DNA of 64,000 nt from Bombiscardovia nodaiensis (GTDB lineage: Bacteria; Actinomycetota; Actinomycetes; Actinomycetales; Bifidobacteriaceae): positions 868,001 to 932,000 of the forward strand of contig AP026798.1 of assembly GCA_033127725.1 (NCBI GenBank), written 5' to 3'. The translations under genes and the position numbers were made by a program. Under the pieces are notes generated by a model. That model saw only the letters and a program-made list of their open reading frames with translations. It searched no databases and was not told the origin of the DNA. Shown piece by piece: positions 54,977-64,000 of the stretch; within the stretch, counting starts at the first letter, position 1, and each line of letters begins with the position of its first letter.

Positions 54977-55243
54977 GACGCCTCCTCTTTCTATTCAGAT
55001 GCCGTCTATGAGCGCCTTCGCTCGGCGCGCACAGAACACAGCATGTCTGCGTTACGCAAGTCGACTTGGCTTGTTCTTACAGCCTATCGGTCTTGAGTCT
55101 TTCTGCCAAGGCTTTTCTGGTTTTTCTTTCGTGAATTAGGGCACATTTGGCTTTTTTCTACATTGCTCGACCGGTGTGCAGGAGCAAGCTTGGCGCGTCC
55201 TTGGAGCGTTTCTCTTGGCCTACCTGCCCTCTAGAGTGGAGTT

Positions 55244-56143
55244 ATGCCCGAATATCGAGATTTGATAGACAATCCACGCTCAGAGCGTATTCGCCATCTT
55301 GCCGATCTGAAAGAGCGCTGCCAGCGACTGAAGTACGGCCGCTTCCTCATTGAAGGACCCCAGAGTGTGCGCGAAGCTGTGCGCTACCGCCCTGAGCTCC
55401 TGCTTGACCTGTACGTAGCGGTGTCGGCAGGCCAGGGAATTGAACCGACTTCTCCAGCGGTGGCCCAGATACGCAACCAGGCCTTGGCCCAGGCCCCGCA
55501 GGCCTATGTCCACTATGTGAGCGAACGCACTATGCAGGCCATCAGCAAGGACGCGCAGGGGATAGCGGCCGTGGGCAGGCTGGAAGATATGTCCGTCAAT
55601 CCGGCCCAGATACTGCCACTTGAGGAGCCTAGCGGGCAGCAGCGGTCCGCCAGGGGTGGACTTGCGGCCCTGTGGCAGGTACGAGACCCTGGCAATGCTG
55701 GCACGATTATTCGCACGGCTGATGCAGCAGGGTGCGCGGGAGTTGTGCTGGTGGACGAGTGCGTAGATCCCTTCAACCCCAAGGTGCTGCGGGCCACGGC
55801 GGGCTCAATCTTCCACATTCCTGTCATCCAACTGTCGACGCAAGCGTTCTTCAGCTTCTGCCAGGAGCGTCGACTGCCGGTGGTAGCGGCCGACGTGTAC
55901 GGCAGTCCCCAGAGGCCGCCGCAGTCCCTGCCCGACTTTGTAGCTGCCCTAGAGCCCCAATCGCCGCCACCTGCGGTGCTCTTTGGCAACGAGGCTCGCG
56001 GCCTGCCCGTGCAAGTCCTCAACCAGACCAGCGCAGCGGTCTCGATTCCCATTTACGGCCAGGCGGAGTCGCTGAATTTGGCAACCTCGGCTGCGGTGCT
56101 CTTGTACGCCCTGGCTATGTCGAGTCGTCTTGGAAGAATGTGA
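55244..56143 (+). CDS. TrmH/SpoU-family RNA 2'-O-methyltransferase
   Basis: This 299-residue SPOUT methyltransferase has an N-terminal substrate-binding domain (SERIRHLADLKERCQRLKYGRFLIEGPQSVREAV). Its catalytic domain carries the three family motifs: LWQVRDPGNAGTIIRTADAAG, VLFGNEARGLP and IPIYGQAESLNLATSAAVLLY. It methylates a ribose in rRNA or tRNA using S-adenosylmethionine; the exact site is unknown. It lies before pheS, as in many actinobacteria. ATG 55244 follows GAGTGGAG. Confidence 0.94.
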   Translation: MPEYRDLIDNPRSERIRHLADLKERCQRLKYGRFLIEGPQSVREAVRYRPELLLDLYVAVSAGQGIEPTSPAVAQIRNQALAQAPQAYVHYVSERTMQAISKDAQGIAAVGRLEDMSVNPAQILPLEEPSGQQRSARGGLAALWQVRDPGNAGTIIRTADAAGCAGVVLVDECVDPFNPKVLRATAGSIFHIPVIQLSTQAFFSFCQERRLPVVAADVYGSPQRPPQSLPDFVAALEPQSPPPAVLFGNEARGLPVQVLNQTSAAVSIPIYGQAESLNLATSAAVLLYALAMSSRLGRM

Positions 56144-56208
56144 AGGCAACGAAAAGACTGATAATCAGCAGTTTTTATGGGGTTGCCCCCGTGTAGAAAG
56201 GGCTCATA

Positions 56209-57273
56209 GTGGCAGATGCGCAATTCGATCCAGCGGCAGTGACAGACGAGGTAGCCGAAGGTATTGAGCAGATTCGCAACGCCTCCAGCCTGGAGGAGCT
56301 CAAGGCCCTGAAAACCGAGTACTCAGGTGGTGGTTCTGCTATGGCGCAGGCCAGCCGGGCCATAGGCTCCTTGCCAGCTCAAGACAAGAAGACCGCTGGC
56401 CAGCTGATGGGTAAGTTGAAGGCTGACTTTGGGCGGGCTTACGGCCTGATGGAGCGGGGCCTTCAAGAGCAGGCCGAGCATGAGCAGCTAGCTGCCGAAC
56501 GTGTAGACATGACCCTGCCTGTGGAGCGTAAGCCCCTGGGAGCCCGGCACCCGTTGGCCAAACTGATGGAAGACGTTGAAGACTTCTTCGTCTCCATGGG
56601 CTGGCAGATTTCTTCTGGACCGGAAGTGGAGAGCGAGTGGTACAACTTCGACGCGCTCAACTTGAGCCCTGACCACCCGGCTCGGCAGATGCAAGACACC
56701 TTCTATATCAAGGGCAACCAGGCCAAGGATGCGGCTGGATTTGTGGGCTCCAACCTGGTGATGCGCACCCAGACTTCTTCCGACCAGGTGCGGGGGCTGA
56801 TTGAGCGTGGCGTGCCCCTGTACATTGCCAGTCCAGGCCGGGTCTTCCGCACCGACGAGCTGGACGCTACCCACACGCCAGTCTTCCACCAGTGCGAGGC
56901 TCTGGCGGTTGACAAGGACCTGACCATGGCTGACCTCAAAGGCGTGCTCGACAAGCTGGCCGTTTCCATGTTCGGTGAAGGTGCCCGCACCCGCCTGCGG
57001 CCCTCCTATTTCCCCTTTACGGAGCCCTCTGCGGAGATGGACCTGTGGTTCCCTGACAAGAAGGGTGGGCCAGGTTGGATTGAGTGGGGCGGCTGCGGCA
57101 TGGTTAACCCGAACGTCTTGCGCTCGGCCGATATTGACCCAGACGTATACTCCGGTTTTGCCTTTGGAGTGGGCATGGAGCGCACCCTGCTTCTGCGCCA
57201 CGATATCAACGATATGCACGACCTGGTAGAGGGCGACGTGCGCTTCAGCAACCAGTTTGTGATGGGGGAGTGA
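56209..57273 (+). CDS. pheS: Phenylalanyl-tRNA synthetase alpha chain
   Basis: This 354-residue catalytic subunit has an N-terminal coiled-coil (about residues 1-95), motif 2 GRVFRTDELDATHTPVFHQCEAL, FTEPSAEMDLWF and motif 3 GFAFGVGMERTLLLRHDIND. It charges tRNA-Phe with PheT as an alpha2-beta2 tetramer. GTG 56209 is used; its Shine-Dalgarno is weak. The pheT gene follows after 6 nt. Confidence 0.97.
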   Translation: MADAQFDPAAVTDEVAEGIEQIRNASSLEELKALKTEYSGGGSAMAQASRAIGSLPAQDKKTAGQLMGKLKADFGRAYGLMERGLQEQAEHEQLAAERVDMTLPVERKPLGARHPLAKLMEDVEDFFVSMGWQISSGPEVESEWYNFDALNLSPDHPARQMQDTFYIKGNQAKDAAGFVGSNLVMRTQTSSDQVRGLIERGVPLYIASPGRVFRTDELDATHTPVFHQCEALAVDKDLTMADLKGVLDKLAVSMFGEGARTRLRPSYFPFTEPSAEMDLWFPDKKGGPGWIEWGGCGMVNPNVLRSADIDPDVYSGFAFGVGMERTLLLRHDINDMHDLVEGDVRFSNQFVMGE

Positions 57274-57279
57274 GAACCA

Positions 57280-59883
57280 ATGCCGATGGTAGATATTGAT
57301 TGGCTCAAGAGCCATGTAGCTGTGCCCGACGACCTGACCTACGAGCAACTGGCTCAAGACTTGGTCAAGGTGGGACTTGAGGAAGAGGAAATTCACCGCT
57401 CCGACGTGACGGGCCCGATTGTGGTGGGCTATGTGGTGGATGCTACCCCTGAGCCCCAGAAGAATGGGAAGACCATCAACTGGTGCCATGTGGACGTAGG
57501 GGAACAGTACAACGCCGTGGATGAGCAAGGTAATAAAGTCCCCCGCGGTATTGTCTGCGGCGCTCCAAACATGGCGGCTGGAGAAAAAGTAGTCGTCACC
57601 CTGCCGGGAGCTGTGCTGCCTGGCGACTTTAAGATTGAGCCCCGCAAGACCTACGGTCACATTTCAGACGGTATGTGCGCCTCCGAGCGTGAGCTGGGAC
57701 TAGGCAGCGACCACAACGGCATTATTCTGCTGCGCAAGTACGGATTTACGCCTGAAGAGTATGAGGCCATGCAGCCCGGCGACGACGCTATGAGCCTCTT
57801 GCACCTGAACAATCCGGTCCTAGAGATTAACGTTACGCCTGACCGCGGTTACGCCTTGTCCTACAGGGGTGTGGCCCGGGAATACCATCATGCCACCGGC
57901 GCGGACTATACGGACCCGGTGGTCGAGCTCAACGGTAAGCTCAGCGCTCGGCCAGATGCTGCTCAGGCCCCTATACAGGTCGAAATTGACGACCAGGCGC
58001 CTATCCACGGCAAACCTGGCTGTGACCGCTACTACCTGCGTGCTGTGCGCGGTTACAAGCCGGGCTCGCCTACTCCCAGCTGGATGCGCCGTCGGCTAAA
58101 TCGAGCAGGAATGCGTTCGGTGTCCTTGCCCGTAGACGTGGCCAACTATGTTATGCTCGACCTCGGCCAGCCTCTACACACTTACGACATGGATAAGCTG
58201 GAAGGCCCTATGGTGATTCGTAGGGCTAGAGTTGGCGAACGGCTGACCACCCTGGACGGTAAGGAGCGCGAGCTTAACCCCGAAGATATGGTCATCACCG
58301 ACTCCCCGGAGGGCAAGCGCGGCTCACGCGTCCTGAGTATCGCCGGTGTTATGGGCGGACTCTACAGCGAAGTGACCGATCAGACCCATAATATTCTGAT
58401 TGAGGCGGCCCACTTCGACACGGTTACTGTCGCTCGTTCTGCCCGCCGTCATAAGCTGCCGACCGAGGCCTCTAAGCGCTGCGAACGCGGAGTGGACTGG
58501 CAGATGCAGCCCGCTGCGGTCCAGATGGTCGCCGACCTTCTGGCCCAATACGGTTCGGGTCAGCCAGACAGTGTGGCGGTTGACATCAATGAGACTCAGG
58601 ACCCTGATCCCATTGACTTCCCCGTGGGCGAAGTCAAGCGCTTGGTTGACCTGGACACTCCTGCCGAGCAGATTGCGAATATCCTCACCGATGTGGGCTG
58701 CCAGGTGGAGCCCAAGGGTCAGGGGCATCTGATGGTCACTCCTCCCTCTTGGCGTCCCGATCTGACTCAGCCTTGTGACCTGGTGGAAGAAGTGGCTCGC
58801 CTGGTGGGTTATGACCAGATTCCAGTCTCCATTCCTTCACCCCATGTGGCTGGCAGAGTGGGCTTGACTGGTGAGCAGCAGCGGCAGCGCTGGGTGGCTG
58901 ATACGCTCGCCGAATATGGACTGACCGAAGTGCTCAACTACCCCTTCGTAGGCCCCGCTGATTTCAAGGCTTTTGACTACGACCTCGACGAGATTGAGCC
59001 GGTGAGCGTGGAGCTGGCCAACCCCATGGCTGCTGATCGTCCCTACCTGCGCAGGGAGCTCCTCCTGCCGTTGGCGAATACAGCCCAGCGCAACATTCGC
59101 CGGGGCAATGAGAACGTCTCCATATTCGAGATGGGTTCGGTGTTTAAGCGCGATCCCAAGGCACCGGCCATTCCCGCCCTGCCCGGTGGCCAGCGGCCTA
59201 GCGACGAGCAGTTGCGGCAGTTGGACGCAGGCTTGCCTGAGCAAAAACTGCACCTGGCTGCCCTCTTAACCGGCTTGGCTGAGCATGACGGCTGGCTGGG
59301 TGACCAGCGCCCTGTCGACTGGTCTGATGCTGTAGAAGCTGCCCGCCGGGTGATGGACCGCTTGGGTGCTCGCTACGAGTTCCAGCAGTCGGAGCCTTCG
59401 CATGTGCCATCCCAGTGGCACCCCGGTCGCATGGCGTATGTGGTCCTGGCTGATGGCGTGCGCGCTGGCCTGGTAGGAGAGCTGCACCCGCATGTGCTGC
59501 AAGCCCTAGACCTGCCCGAGCACAGCAGTGCTTTCGAGCTCGACCTTGATGCCATCTTCGCTTCGCTCGACTTTAAGCCCCTCCAGGCTCAGGCCATTTC
59601 CACCTTCCCACCGGTCAAGCAGGACCTGGCTTTCACGGTGCCGGACAGGGTGAGTGCCGGGCAATTGCAGGCCGTGATTGAGCAGGCCGCCGGTCCTATG
59701 CTCGAGAATATTGAGCTCTTCGACGTCTTTACTGGTGACCAAATCGGACAAGGTTCAAAGTCGCTCGCTTTCTCGGTCACCTTCCGTGCTCCAGACCGCA
59801 CCCTGACCAGTGAAGACAGTGACCTCCTGCGCCAGGCTATTGTGGAAGCAAGCTCCTCGCTGGGAGCGCAATTACGGGCATGA
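57280..59883 (+). CDS. pheT: Phenylalanyl-tRNA synthetase beta chain
   Basis: This 867-residue subunit has an N-terminal OB-fold tRNA-binding domain (about residues 40-150; GIVCGAPNMAAGEKVVVTLPGAVLPG), the B3/B4 editing region (VDVANYVMLDLGQPLHTYD), a B5 domain and a C-terminal anticodon-binding domain (ISTFPPVKQDLAFTVPD). Length fits the family. ATG 57280 lies 6 nt after the pheS stop, with GGGGGAG as ribosome site. Confidence 0.97.
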   Translation: MPMVDIDWLKSHVAVPDDLTYEQLAQDLVKVGLEEEEIHRSDVTGPIVVGYVVDATPEPQKNGKTINWCHVDVGEQYNAVDEQGNKVPRGIVCGAPNMAAGEKVVVTLPGAVLPGDFKIEPRKTYGHISDGMCASERELGLGSDHNGIILLRKYGFTPEEYEAMQPGDDAMSLLHLNNPVLEINVTPDRGYALSYRGVAREYHHATGADYTDPVVELNGKLSARPDAAQAPIQVEIDDQAPIHGKPGCDRYYLRAVRGYKPGSPTPSWMRRRLNRAGMRSVSLPVDVANYVMLDLGQPLHTYDMDKLEGPMVIRRARVGERLTTLDGKERELNPEDMVITDSPEGKRGSRVLSIAGVMGGLYSEVTDQTHNILIEAAHFDTVTVARSARRHKLPTEASKRCERGVDWQMQPAAVQMVADLLAQYGSGQPDSVAVDINETQDPDPIDFPVGEVKRLVDLDTPAEQIANILTDVGCQVEPKGQGHLMVTPPSWRPDLTQPCDLVEEVARLVGYDQIPVSIPSPHVAGRVGLTGEQQRQRWVADTLAEYGLTEVLNYPFVGPADFKAFDYDLDEIEPVSVELANPMAADRPYLRRELLLPLANTAQRNIRRGNENVSIFEMGSVFKRDPKAPAIPALPGGQRPSDEQLRQLDAGLPEQKLHLAALLTGLAEHDGWLGDQRPVDWSDAVEAARRVMDRLGARYEFQQSEPSHVPSQWHPGRMAYVVLADGVRAGLVGELHPHVLQALDLPEHSSAFELDLDAIFASLDFKPLQAQAISTFPPVKQDLAFTVPDRVSAGQLQAVIEQAAGPMLENIELFDVFTGDQIGQGSKSLAFSVTFRAPDRTLTSEDSDLLRQAIVEASSSLGAQLRA

Positions 59884-59924
59884 AGCGGGTATAGACTAGT
59901 CCATACCATACATAAGGAGTCACT

Positions 59925-60602
59925 ACGGATACTGACCAGCACACTAGCGCAACGAGCGGCGGGCAGACAACGCCACCCAGCCCAGCCTCGCAACCTGCTC
60001 CTGCCTACGGGCAGCAGGCACAACCTGAGTACGGTGCCCTTTCAAACCAGTACCCAGGCTGGAATCCATATGTTTTTGGCAAGCCTGAACCGGAGGTGCC
60101 CAGTCAACAGGAGGGGTCGGCAGCTGCAGCCGGCAACCAGCCTCTTGTGGCACCTTCTTACGGCCGGCCTGGGTACACAGGTCAGCCAGGGTACAACGGC
60201 CAGCCAGGATACACGCAGCCTCCGGTAAGCAACGCTCCAGGTGGCAGAGCCAACCAGCACGGTAAGCACATGCTCAACGGCATAGACTTGGACGATCCCC
60301 AGCAGAACCCGGCCTATGGGCACTGGGATCCCTACGCGATTGTTGCTTTCGTTATGTCCCTTTGTCTGCCGGTGCCGCTGATATCGGCGATTATGGGCGG
60401 TATTGCTATGTACCGCACGCGTACCTTCCACATGAAGGGATTTGGTCTAGCTCTGGCTGCTGTTATTATCAACGTGATTTATAGCCTGCTGGCGCTGTGG
60501 ATGCTCATGTCTGGCATGACAGCCGGTGACCTCTTCCAGCAGATGACGCAGTCGGTGGTGCCTAGCCCTTCGGATTCAGACGGTGGCAACCTTACGGCTT
60601 GA
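59925..60602 (+). CDS. DUF4190-like membrane protein, apparently with an ACG start
   Basis: The frame from ACG 59925 (TDTDQHTSATSGG) follows AAGGAG with a 5-nt gap and no in-frame ATG, GTG or TTG exists before GTG 60096. The product of about 225 residues has a long Gln/Pro/Gly/Tyr-rich disordered N-terminus with YTGQPGYNGQPGY repeats. Two membrane segments (YAIVAFVMSLCLPVPLISAIMGGIAMYRTR and GLALAAVIINVIYSLLALWM) follow, which is DUF4190-like. One T-to-C change from ATG, or a sequencing error, explains the start. The function is unknown. Confidence 0.75.
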   Translation, partial: TDTDQHTSATSGGQTTPPSPASQPAPAYGQQAQPEYGALSNQYPGWNPYVFGKPEPEVPSQQEGSAAAAGNQPLVAPSYGRPGYTGQPGYNGQPGYTQPPVSNAPGGRANQHGKHMLNGIDLDDPQQNPAYGHWDPYAIVAFVMSLCLPVPLISAIMGGIAMYRTRTFHMKGFGLALAAVIINVIYSLLALWMLMSGMTAGDLFQQMTQSVVPSPSDSDGGNLTA

Positions 60603-60670
60603 TTCTTGCTTGCCCTGCTGCCTGGGTCTAGTCTGCCTTAGCTTTCGGCCCTAGTTGCGCGTGTATACCT

Positions 60671-60686
60671 ATGCTTCTGCTAGCAT
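60671..60686. promoter_or_regulatory. Candidate operator upstream of argR
   Basis: ATGCT (60671-60675) and AGCAT (60682-60686) form an inverted repeat with 6-nt spacing, 39 nt before the argR start. ArgR genes are often autoregulated; the sequence does not clearly match the ARG box consensus. Confidence 0.3.
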
Positions 60687-60724
60687 GTGTATCAAGAGAT
60701 AGCAAGTATGGCGAAGGGGGATAT

Positions 60725-61258
60725 ATGCGTCCAGCAAGTAAAGCAGCTCGACTCGATGCAATCCGCCAGGCAGTCAGAGAAGGTCCGGTGACCTCTCAGC
60801 AACGTTTGGCTCAACTGCTGGCACAGCAGCAGATTGAAGTGACTCAGGCGACGCTGAGCCGTGACTTAGATGAGCTCCATGCGGCTAAGATTCGCTACCC
60901 AGACGGAACGATGGCCTATTGGATACCAGATGTCAACGATCAAAGCCTGATTGAGGTGGCTAGCATGACTGCGGTGGGCGCCGCAGAGCCCAGCAAGACC
61001 GACCAGTACTTGTCCAAAGTCCTCACTGGTCTCATTACCTCGGTCAAGCGCGCGGGGAACCTGTTGGTGGTGCGCACTCCTTCTGGGGCGGCCCAGTATG
61101 CGGCTAGTGCGCTGGACCGGCAGCCTATAGTGGGCATCGTGGGCACGATTGCTGGCGACGACACCGTGCTCATCATTACAAGCAACGAGGCGGAGGCGGC
61201 CCAACGGGCCGACTGGTTGCTCGCCATTACCTCCTCAGATGCCAGCGCTCACGCATGA
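60725..61258 (+). CDS. argR: Arginine repressor ArgR
   Basis: This 177-residue repressor has a winged helix (about residues 6-70; VTSQQRLAQLLAQQQIEVTQATLSRDLDEL) and a C-terminal oligomerisation/arginine-binding domain (VRTPSGAAQYAASALDRQ, GTIAGDDTVLIITSN). ATG 60725 follows a GAAGGGGGATAT site. It stands between the DUF4190-like gene and tyrS; no argC, argJ, argB, argD, argF, argG or argH is present in this window. Confidence 0.96.
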   Translation: MRPASKAARLDAIRQAVREGPVTSQQRLAQLLAQQQIEVTQATLSRDLDELHAAKIRYPDGTMAYWIPDVNDQSLIEVASMTAVGAAEPSKTDQYLSKVLTGLITSVKRAGNLLVVRTPSGAAQYAASALDRQPIVGIVGTIAGDDTVLIITSNEAEAAQRADWLLAITSSDASAHA

Positions 61259-61365
61259 GCTTGCTGGGGGGCACTCCCGCTGGGCATGAACAAGCCCCAA
61301 GTGTCGGCCATATCTGCGAGAATAGAGCCGTCTAGACTAGATCAATCGATAGGGAGTGCGCTCTT

Positions 61366-62685
61366 ATGACTACAGTCACTGATTTCAAGGAGGCGGGCTT
61401 CGATTCGCTCTTTGATGAGCTCAAGTGGCGGGGTCTCATAGCGCAGTGCACCGATGAGGACGAGCTCAAGCAACTCCTCCAAGGCCAGCCGGTCACCTAC
61501 TACTGCGGCTTCGACCCTACGGCAGCCTCCCTGCACGTAGGCAATCTGGTGCAGCTGCTCAACATGCGCCACCTGCAAGCAGCGGGCCACCATCCCATAG
61601 CGCTCGTTGGCGGTGCTACGGGCCTGATAGGAGACCCACGGCAGTCGGGGGAGCGCACGCTCAACCCCAAGGAGACGGTCGCGGCTTGGGCGCAGGAGCT
61701 CAAGAGCCAAATCGGCCGTTTTCTGCAGACTGAGGGCTCCAACCCTGTCCGCTTCGTCAGCAACTACGAGTGGACCGGTTCCATGAGCGTGATTGACTTC
61801 TTGCGGGATGTGGGCAAGAACTTCCGCATGGGCACGATGCTGGCCAAAGATACGGTGGCCCGCAGGCTCAACTCGGAGGAGGGCATTTCCTTTACCGAGT
61901 TCAGCTACCAGGTTTTGCAGGGCAATGACTTTTTGGAGCTGTTTGACCGCTACCAGTGCGTTTTGCAGCTGGGTGGCAACGACCAGTGGGGCAATCTGAC
62001 CAGTGGCCTAGATTTGATTCGTAAGGTGCGCGGCAAGGCTGTACAAGTCATGACGAGCCCGTTGATTACCGATGCCCAGGGCAAGAAGTTTGGCAAGTCG
62101 GAGGGCAACGCCGTCTGGCTCAATCCAGACATGTTCTCCCCCTACCGTTTCTACCAGTTCTGGTTCAACCAGGCCGATAACCAAGTGGTCAAGCTCTTGA
62201 AGACCTTTACCTTCCTGTCAAAAGCAGAGATTGAGCGCCTAGAGCAAGAGGTTGAAAACAATCCTGGTGCCCGCGAGGCTCAGCGGGTGTTGGCCTGGGA
62301 GGTTACCTCGTTTGTCCATGGCGAGCAGGCCGCTCAGGGGGCAGTAGACGCTTCGGGTGCCCTCTTTGGGCGAGGCGCTTTAAGTGACTTGGACGAGCAG
62401 ACCCTGGCTGGGGCCCTACAAGGCTTAAAGGTGGACGATGGCAAGGGTGGCAGGGCTTTCGCCCGCGCTCAGGCAGGTGACCGCCTGGTGGATGCCGCTG
62501 TTCAGGCTGGGCTCTTCAGCTCGGTTTCCGAAGCTCGCAAGACCATTAAGTCCGGCGGCGTGTATATGAACAACGAACGGGTCTCTGACTTCGGACAGAC
62601 CTTGCAGGAAGGCGATTTCTTGCAGGGCAGATTTGTGCTTGTCCGCCGTGGCAAGAAAGCTCTTGGTGCCTTAGAGCGCCAGTGA
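61366..62685 (+). CDS. tyrS: Tyrosyl-tRNA synthetase
   Basis: This 439-residue class I synthetase has the HIGH-like motif HVGN ([11 protein letters not shown]), the tyrosine pocket [19 protein letters not shown] and the KMSKS-like KFGKSEG. A C-terminal S4 domain ([28 protein letters not shown]) binds tRNA. ATG 61366 has a poor Shine-Dalgarno but matches the family N-terminus. It lies about 105 nt after argR. Confidence 0.97.
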   Translation: MTTVTDFKEAGFDSLFDELKWRGLIAQCTDEDELKQLLQGQPVTYYCGFDPTAASLHVGNLVQLLNMRHLQAAGHHPIALVGGATGLIGDPRQSGERTLNPKETVAAWAQELKSQIGRFLQTEGSNPVRFVSNYEWTGSMSVIDFLRDVGKNFRMGTMLAKDTVARRLNSEEGISFTEFSYQVLQGNDFLELFDRYQCVLQLGGNDQWGNLTSGLDLIRKVRGKAVQVMTSPLITDAQGKKFGKSEGNAVWLNPDMFSPYRFYQFWFNQADNQVVKLLKTFTFLSKAEIERLEQEVENNPGAREAQRVLAWEVTSFVHGEQAAQGAVDASGALFGRGALSDLDEQTLAGALQGLKVDDGKGGRAFARAQAGDRLVDAAVQAGLFSSVSEARKTIKSGGVYMNNERVSDFGQTLQEGDFLQGRFVLVRRGKKALGALERQ

Positions 62686-62796
62686 AAAAGAGCGGTCGGC
62701 ATGTTCGTCGGCTGCTCGACGAGATGTAAAAAGACAATCAGTATAACCGCATAGTGCTGTTGTTGACGTTCCTGTGCCAATGTACACGGGGGAAAT

Positions 62797-64000
62797 ATGA
62801 GGATGGATATGGCAGACGAATCGAGAAATAGTCACGGGCACGGCGGCAGCAACCGTCAGGGCGGTGGCTATGGCCATTCTGGTGGTTTCCACCGGGGCAA
62901 GCAGGGTCAGGGTAACGGGTATGGGCACGGCTCAGGACGGGGTCACTACGGCAATTCTGGCTCCCAGTACCACTCCCATAGTCGGGATGGTGAGCAGGGC
63001 GAGGGAGGCAATTTCCATCGCGATGGTCACAGCAGCTACCGGGGTCGTCAGCAGGACGATCGTCGTGGCGGCTACCAGCAGCATGGTAACCAGGAGCATC
63101 GCTCTGGCTATCAGCAGCACGACCGTGACGACCGCCGTGGGGGCTTCCATCGCAGTCATGATGACCGCCGTGACGGCTTCCAGCGTCGTGATCATGACGA
63201 CAGGCGCGGTGGCTATCAGGGCCGTGACCGTGATGATCGCCGAGGTGGTTACCAGCATCGTGACCACGATGATCGTCGGGGCGGTTACCAGGGTCACAAT
63301 CGTGACGATAGACGGGGTGGCTATCAGGGCCGTGACCGTGATGATCGTCGGGGTGGTTACCAGCATCGTGATCATGACGATCGCCGTGGTGGCTATCAGC
63401 ATCGGGAGCACGATGACAGGCGTGGTGGCTACCAGAGTCGGGGCCGTGATGACCGCCGCAACCAGTATGGCCACGATGGGCGCAATGCCCACCAGGGCGA
63501 GCATGGGCGCTGGCAGGACCGGCGCGAGCAAGGTGGCCAGGAGCGCACCTACCGTGGTCATGACGACCGCCGTCAGGGAGGTAGCGGCTATGACCGCCGG
63601 GAGCACCAGGGTGGTTCCTACCGGCGTGATGACCGTCGTGGTGGTTACCAGGGTCGGGGTCGTGACGATAGGCGTGGCAGGGGCTTTGACCAGGGTCGTG
63701 GGGGTTTCCGTGGTGAGGCCTACCAAGATGGGCCCAGGAGAAACTCTGATGGCACCGTTTCCTACCCCTCGCAAAACCCGTACACGGACCCTCGCCCAGG
63801 CGAGCCGAGTATGCCCAAGGGCCTGGAGTGGTCAATGCTCTCCAAAGACGACAAGGAGCGCTTGCGGGGCTTGAGCAAGGAGCACGCCGAGAACATTGGC
63901 CTGCATATTCTGGCTGCTTATGCCTTGGAAGAGAGCGAACCAGACCGGGCCCTGGCCCATGCGCGCTGGGTAGCACGGCAGGCTTCTCGCGTCGACATCG
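62797..64000 (+). CDS. RGG-type repeat protein, 3' partial
   Basis: ATG 62797 (alternatives 62803 and 62809) follows GGGGGA and opens a frame to the window edge, 401 residues visible. Residues 1-90 are Gly/His/Ser-rich. Residues about 90-300 consist of at least ten copies of an Arg/Asp/Gly unit such as DDRRGGYQGRDR and DDRRGGYQHRDH. A folded part follows (MPKGLEWSMLSKDDKERLRGL, HAENIGLHILAAYALEE, ALAHARWVARQASR), possibly TPR-like helices. The repeat part is probably disordered and RNA-binding, by analogy with RGG boxes. I recall similar genes next to tyrS in other bifidobacteria. Confidence 0.8.
   Translation, partial: MRMDMADESRNSHGHGGSNRQGGGYGHSGGFHRGKQGQGNGYGHGSGRGHYGNSGSQYHSHSRDGEQGEGGNFHRDGHSSYRGRQQDDRRGGYQQHGNQEHRSGYQQHDRDDRRGGFHRSHDDRRDGFQRRDHDDRRGGYQGRDRDDRRGGYQHRDHDDRRGGYQGHNRDDRRGGYQGRDRDDRRGGYQHRDHDDRRGGYQHREHDDRRGGYQSRGRDDRRNQYGHDGRNAHQGEHGRWQDRREQGGQERTYRGHDDRRQGGSGYDRREHQGGSYRRDDRRGGYQGRGRDDRRGRGFDQGRGGFRGEAYQDGPRRNSDGTVSYPSQNPYTDPRPGEPSMPKGLEWSMLSKDDKERLRGLSKEHAENIGLHILAAYALEESEPDRALAHARWVARQASRVDI

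Noticed and set aside
62900..63700. CRISPR-like pattern of short repeats
   Set aside because: Units vary in sequence and spacing and encode Arg/Asp/Gly repeats; there are no unique spacers of constant length and no cas genes.
62864..63976. Open frames of 280-412 codons on both strands over the repeat region
   Set aside because: They are shadows of the RGG-repeat frame starting at 62797, which has a ribosome site, biased composition that makes sense and continues into a normal domain.

Overview
The window is bifidobacterial-type actinobacterial DNA: high GC, with ClpC, a PpgK-type glucokinase, DUF3027/DUF3043/DUF4191 proteins, a long LigA with an acidic insert, and the order pheS-pheT-...-argR-tyrS. 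A superoxide dismutase gene (54356-54976) is unusual for gut bifidobacteria but known from insect-associated lineages, so a bee-type Bifidobacterium or close relative is my best guess. The species cannot be fixed from sequence reading alone.

Layout. 1-3.7 kb: MalF/MalG-like sugar ABC permeases and a type I pullulanase. 3.9-10.3 kb: a spermidine-synthase-like membrane protein, a cold-shock protein, a DUF3027 protein, an exact 200-bp tandem duplication and clpC. 10.4-13.9 kb (minus strand): an FMN riboswitch, a RibU-like riboflavin S component and a fused EcfA-EcfA'-EcfT transporter. 14.0-22.2 kb: an accessory block with an ECF sigma factor, an overlapping membrane protein, one ABC exporter (ATPase plus two permeases), a second ABC system (ATPase plus FtsX-like permease) and a small VbhA-like antitoxin. 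22.2-25.6 kb: a large RCC1-repeat, sortase-anchored surface protein with a G10 tract in its signal peptide. 26-38.7 kb: a glycosyltransferase, phosphatase, polyphosphate glucokinase, aminotransferase, large membrane protein, 1151-residue TPR protein and ligA. 39-43.3 kb: mrp, an unknown secreted or anchored protein and an FtsX/ATPase ABC pair. 43.3-49.3 kb (minus strand): an MFS exporter, glnA, a DUF4191 protein, lpdA and a DUF3043 protein. 49.3-54.2 kb: an M20 dipeptidase, a TPP riboswitch, ykoE and a fused YkoD-YkoC ECF module. 54.3-64 kb: sod, an rRNA methyltransferase, pheST, a DUF4190-like protein, argR, tyrS and the start of an RGG-repeat protein.

Two vitamin uptake systems share one design: a riboswitch, then an S component, then one polypeptide holding both ATPases and the T subunit. 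One carries an FMN riboswitch and the other a TPP riboswitch.

Data quality caution. Seven genes (pulA, the SpeE-like gene, the riboflavin ECF module, the FtsX permease, ligA, mrp and the YkoDC module) are each broken by the loss of one base in a short G or C run. ligA is normally essential, so most or all of these are probably sequencing errors. I annotate them as single genes with a frameshift. The G10 tract in the RCC1 gene is the only one that looks like genuine phase variation.
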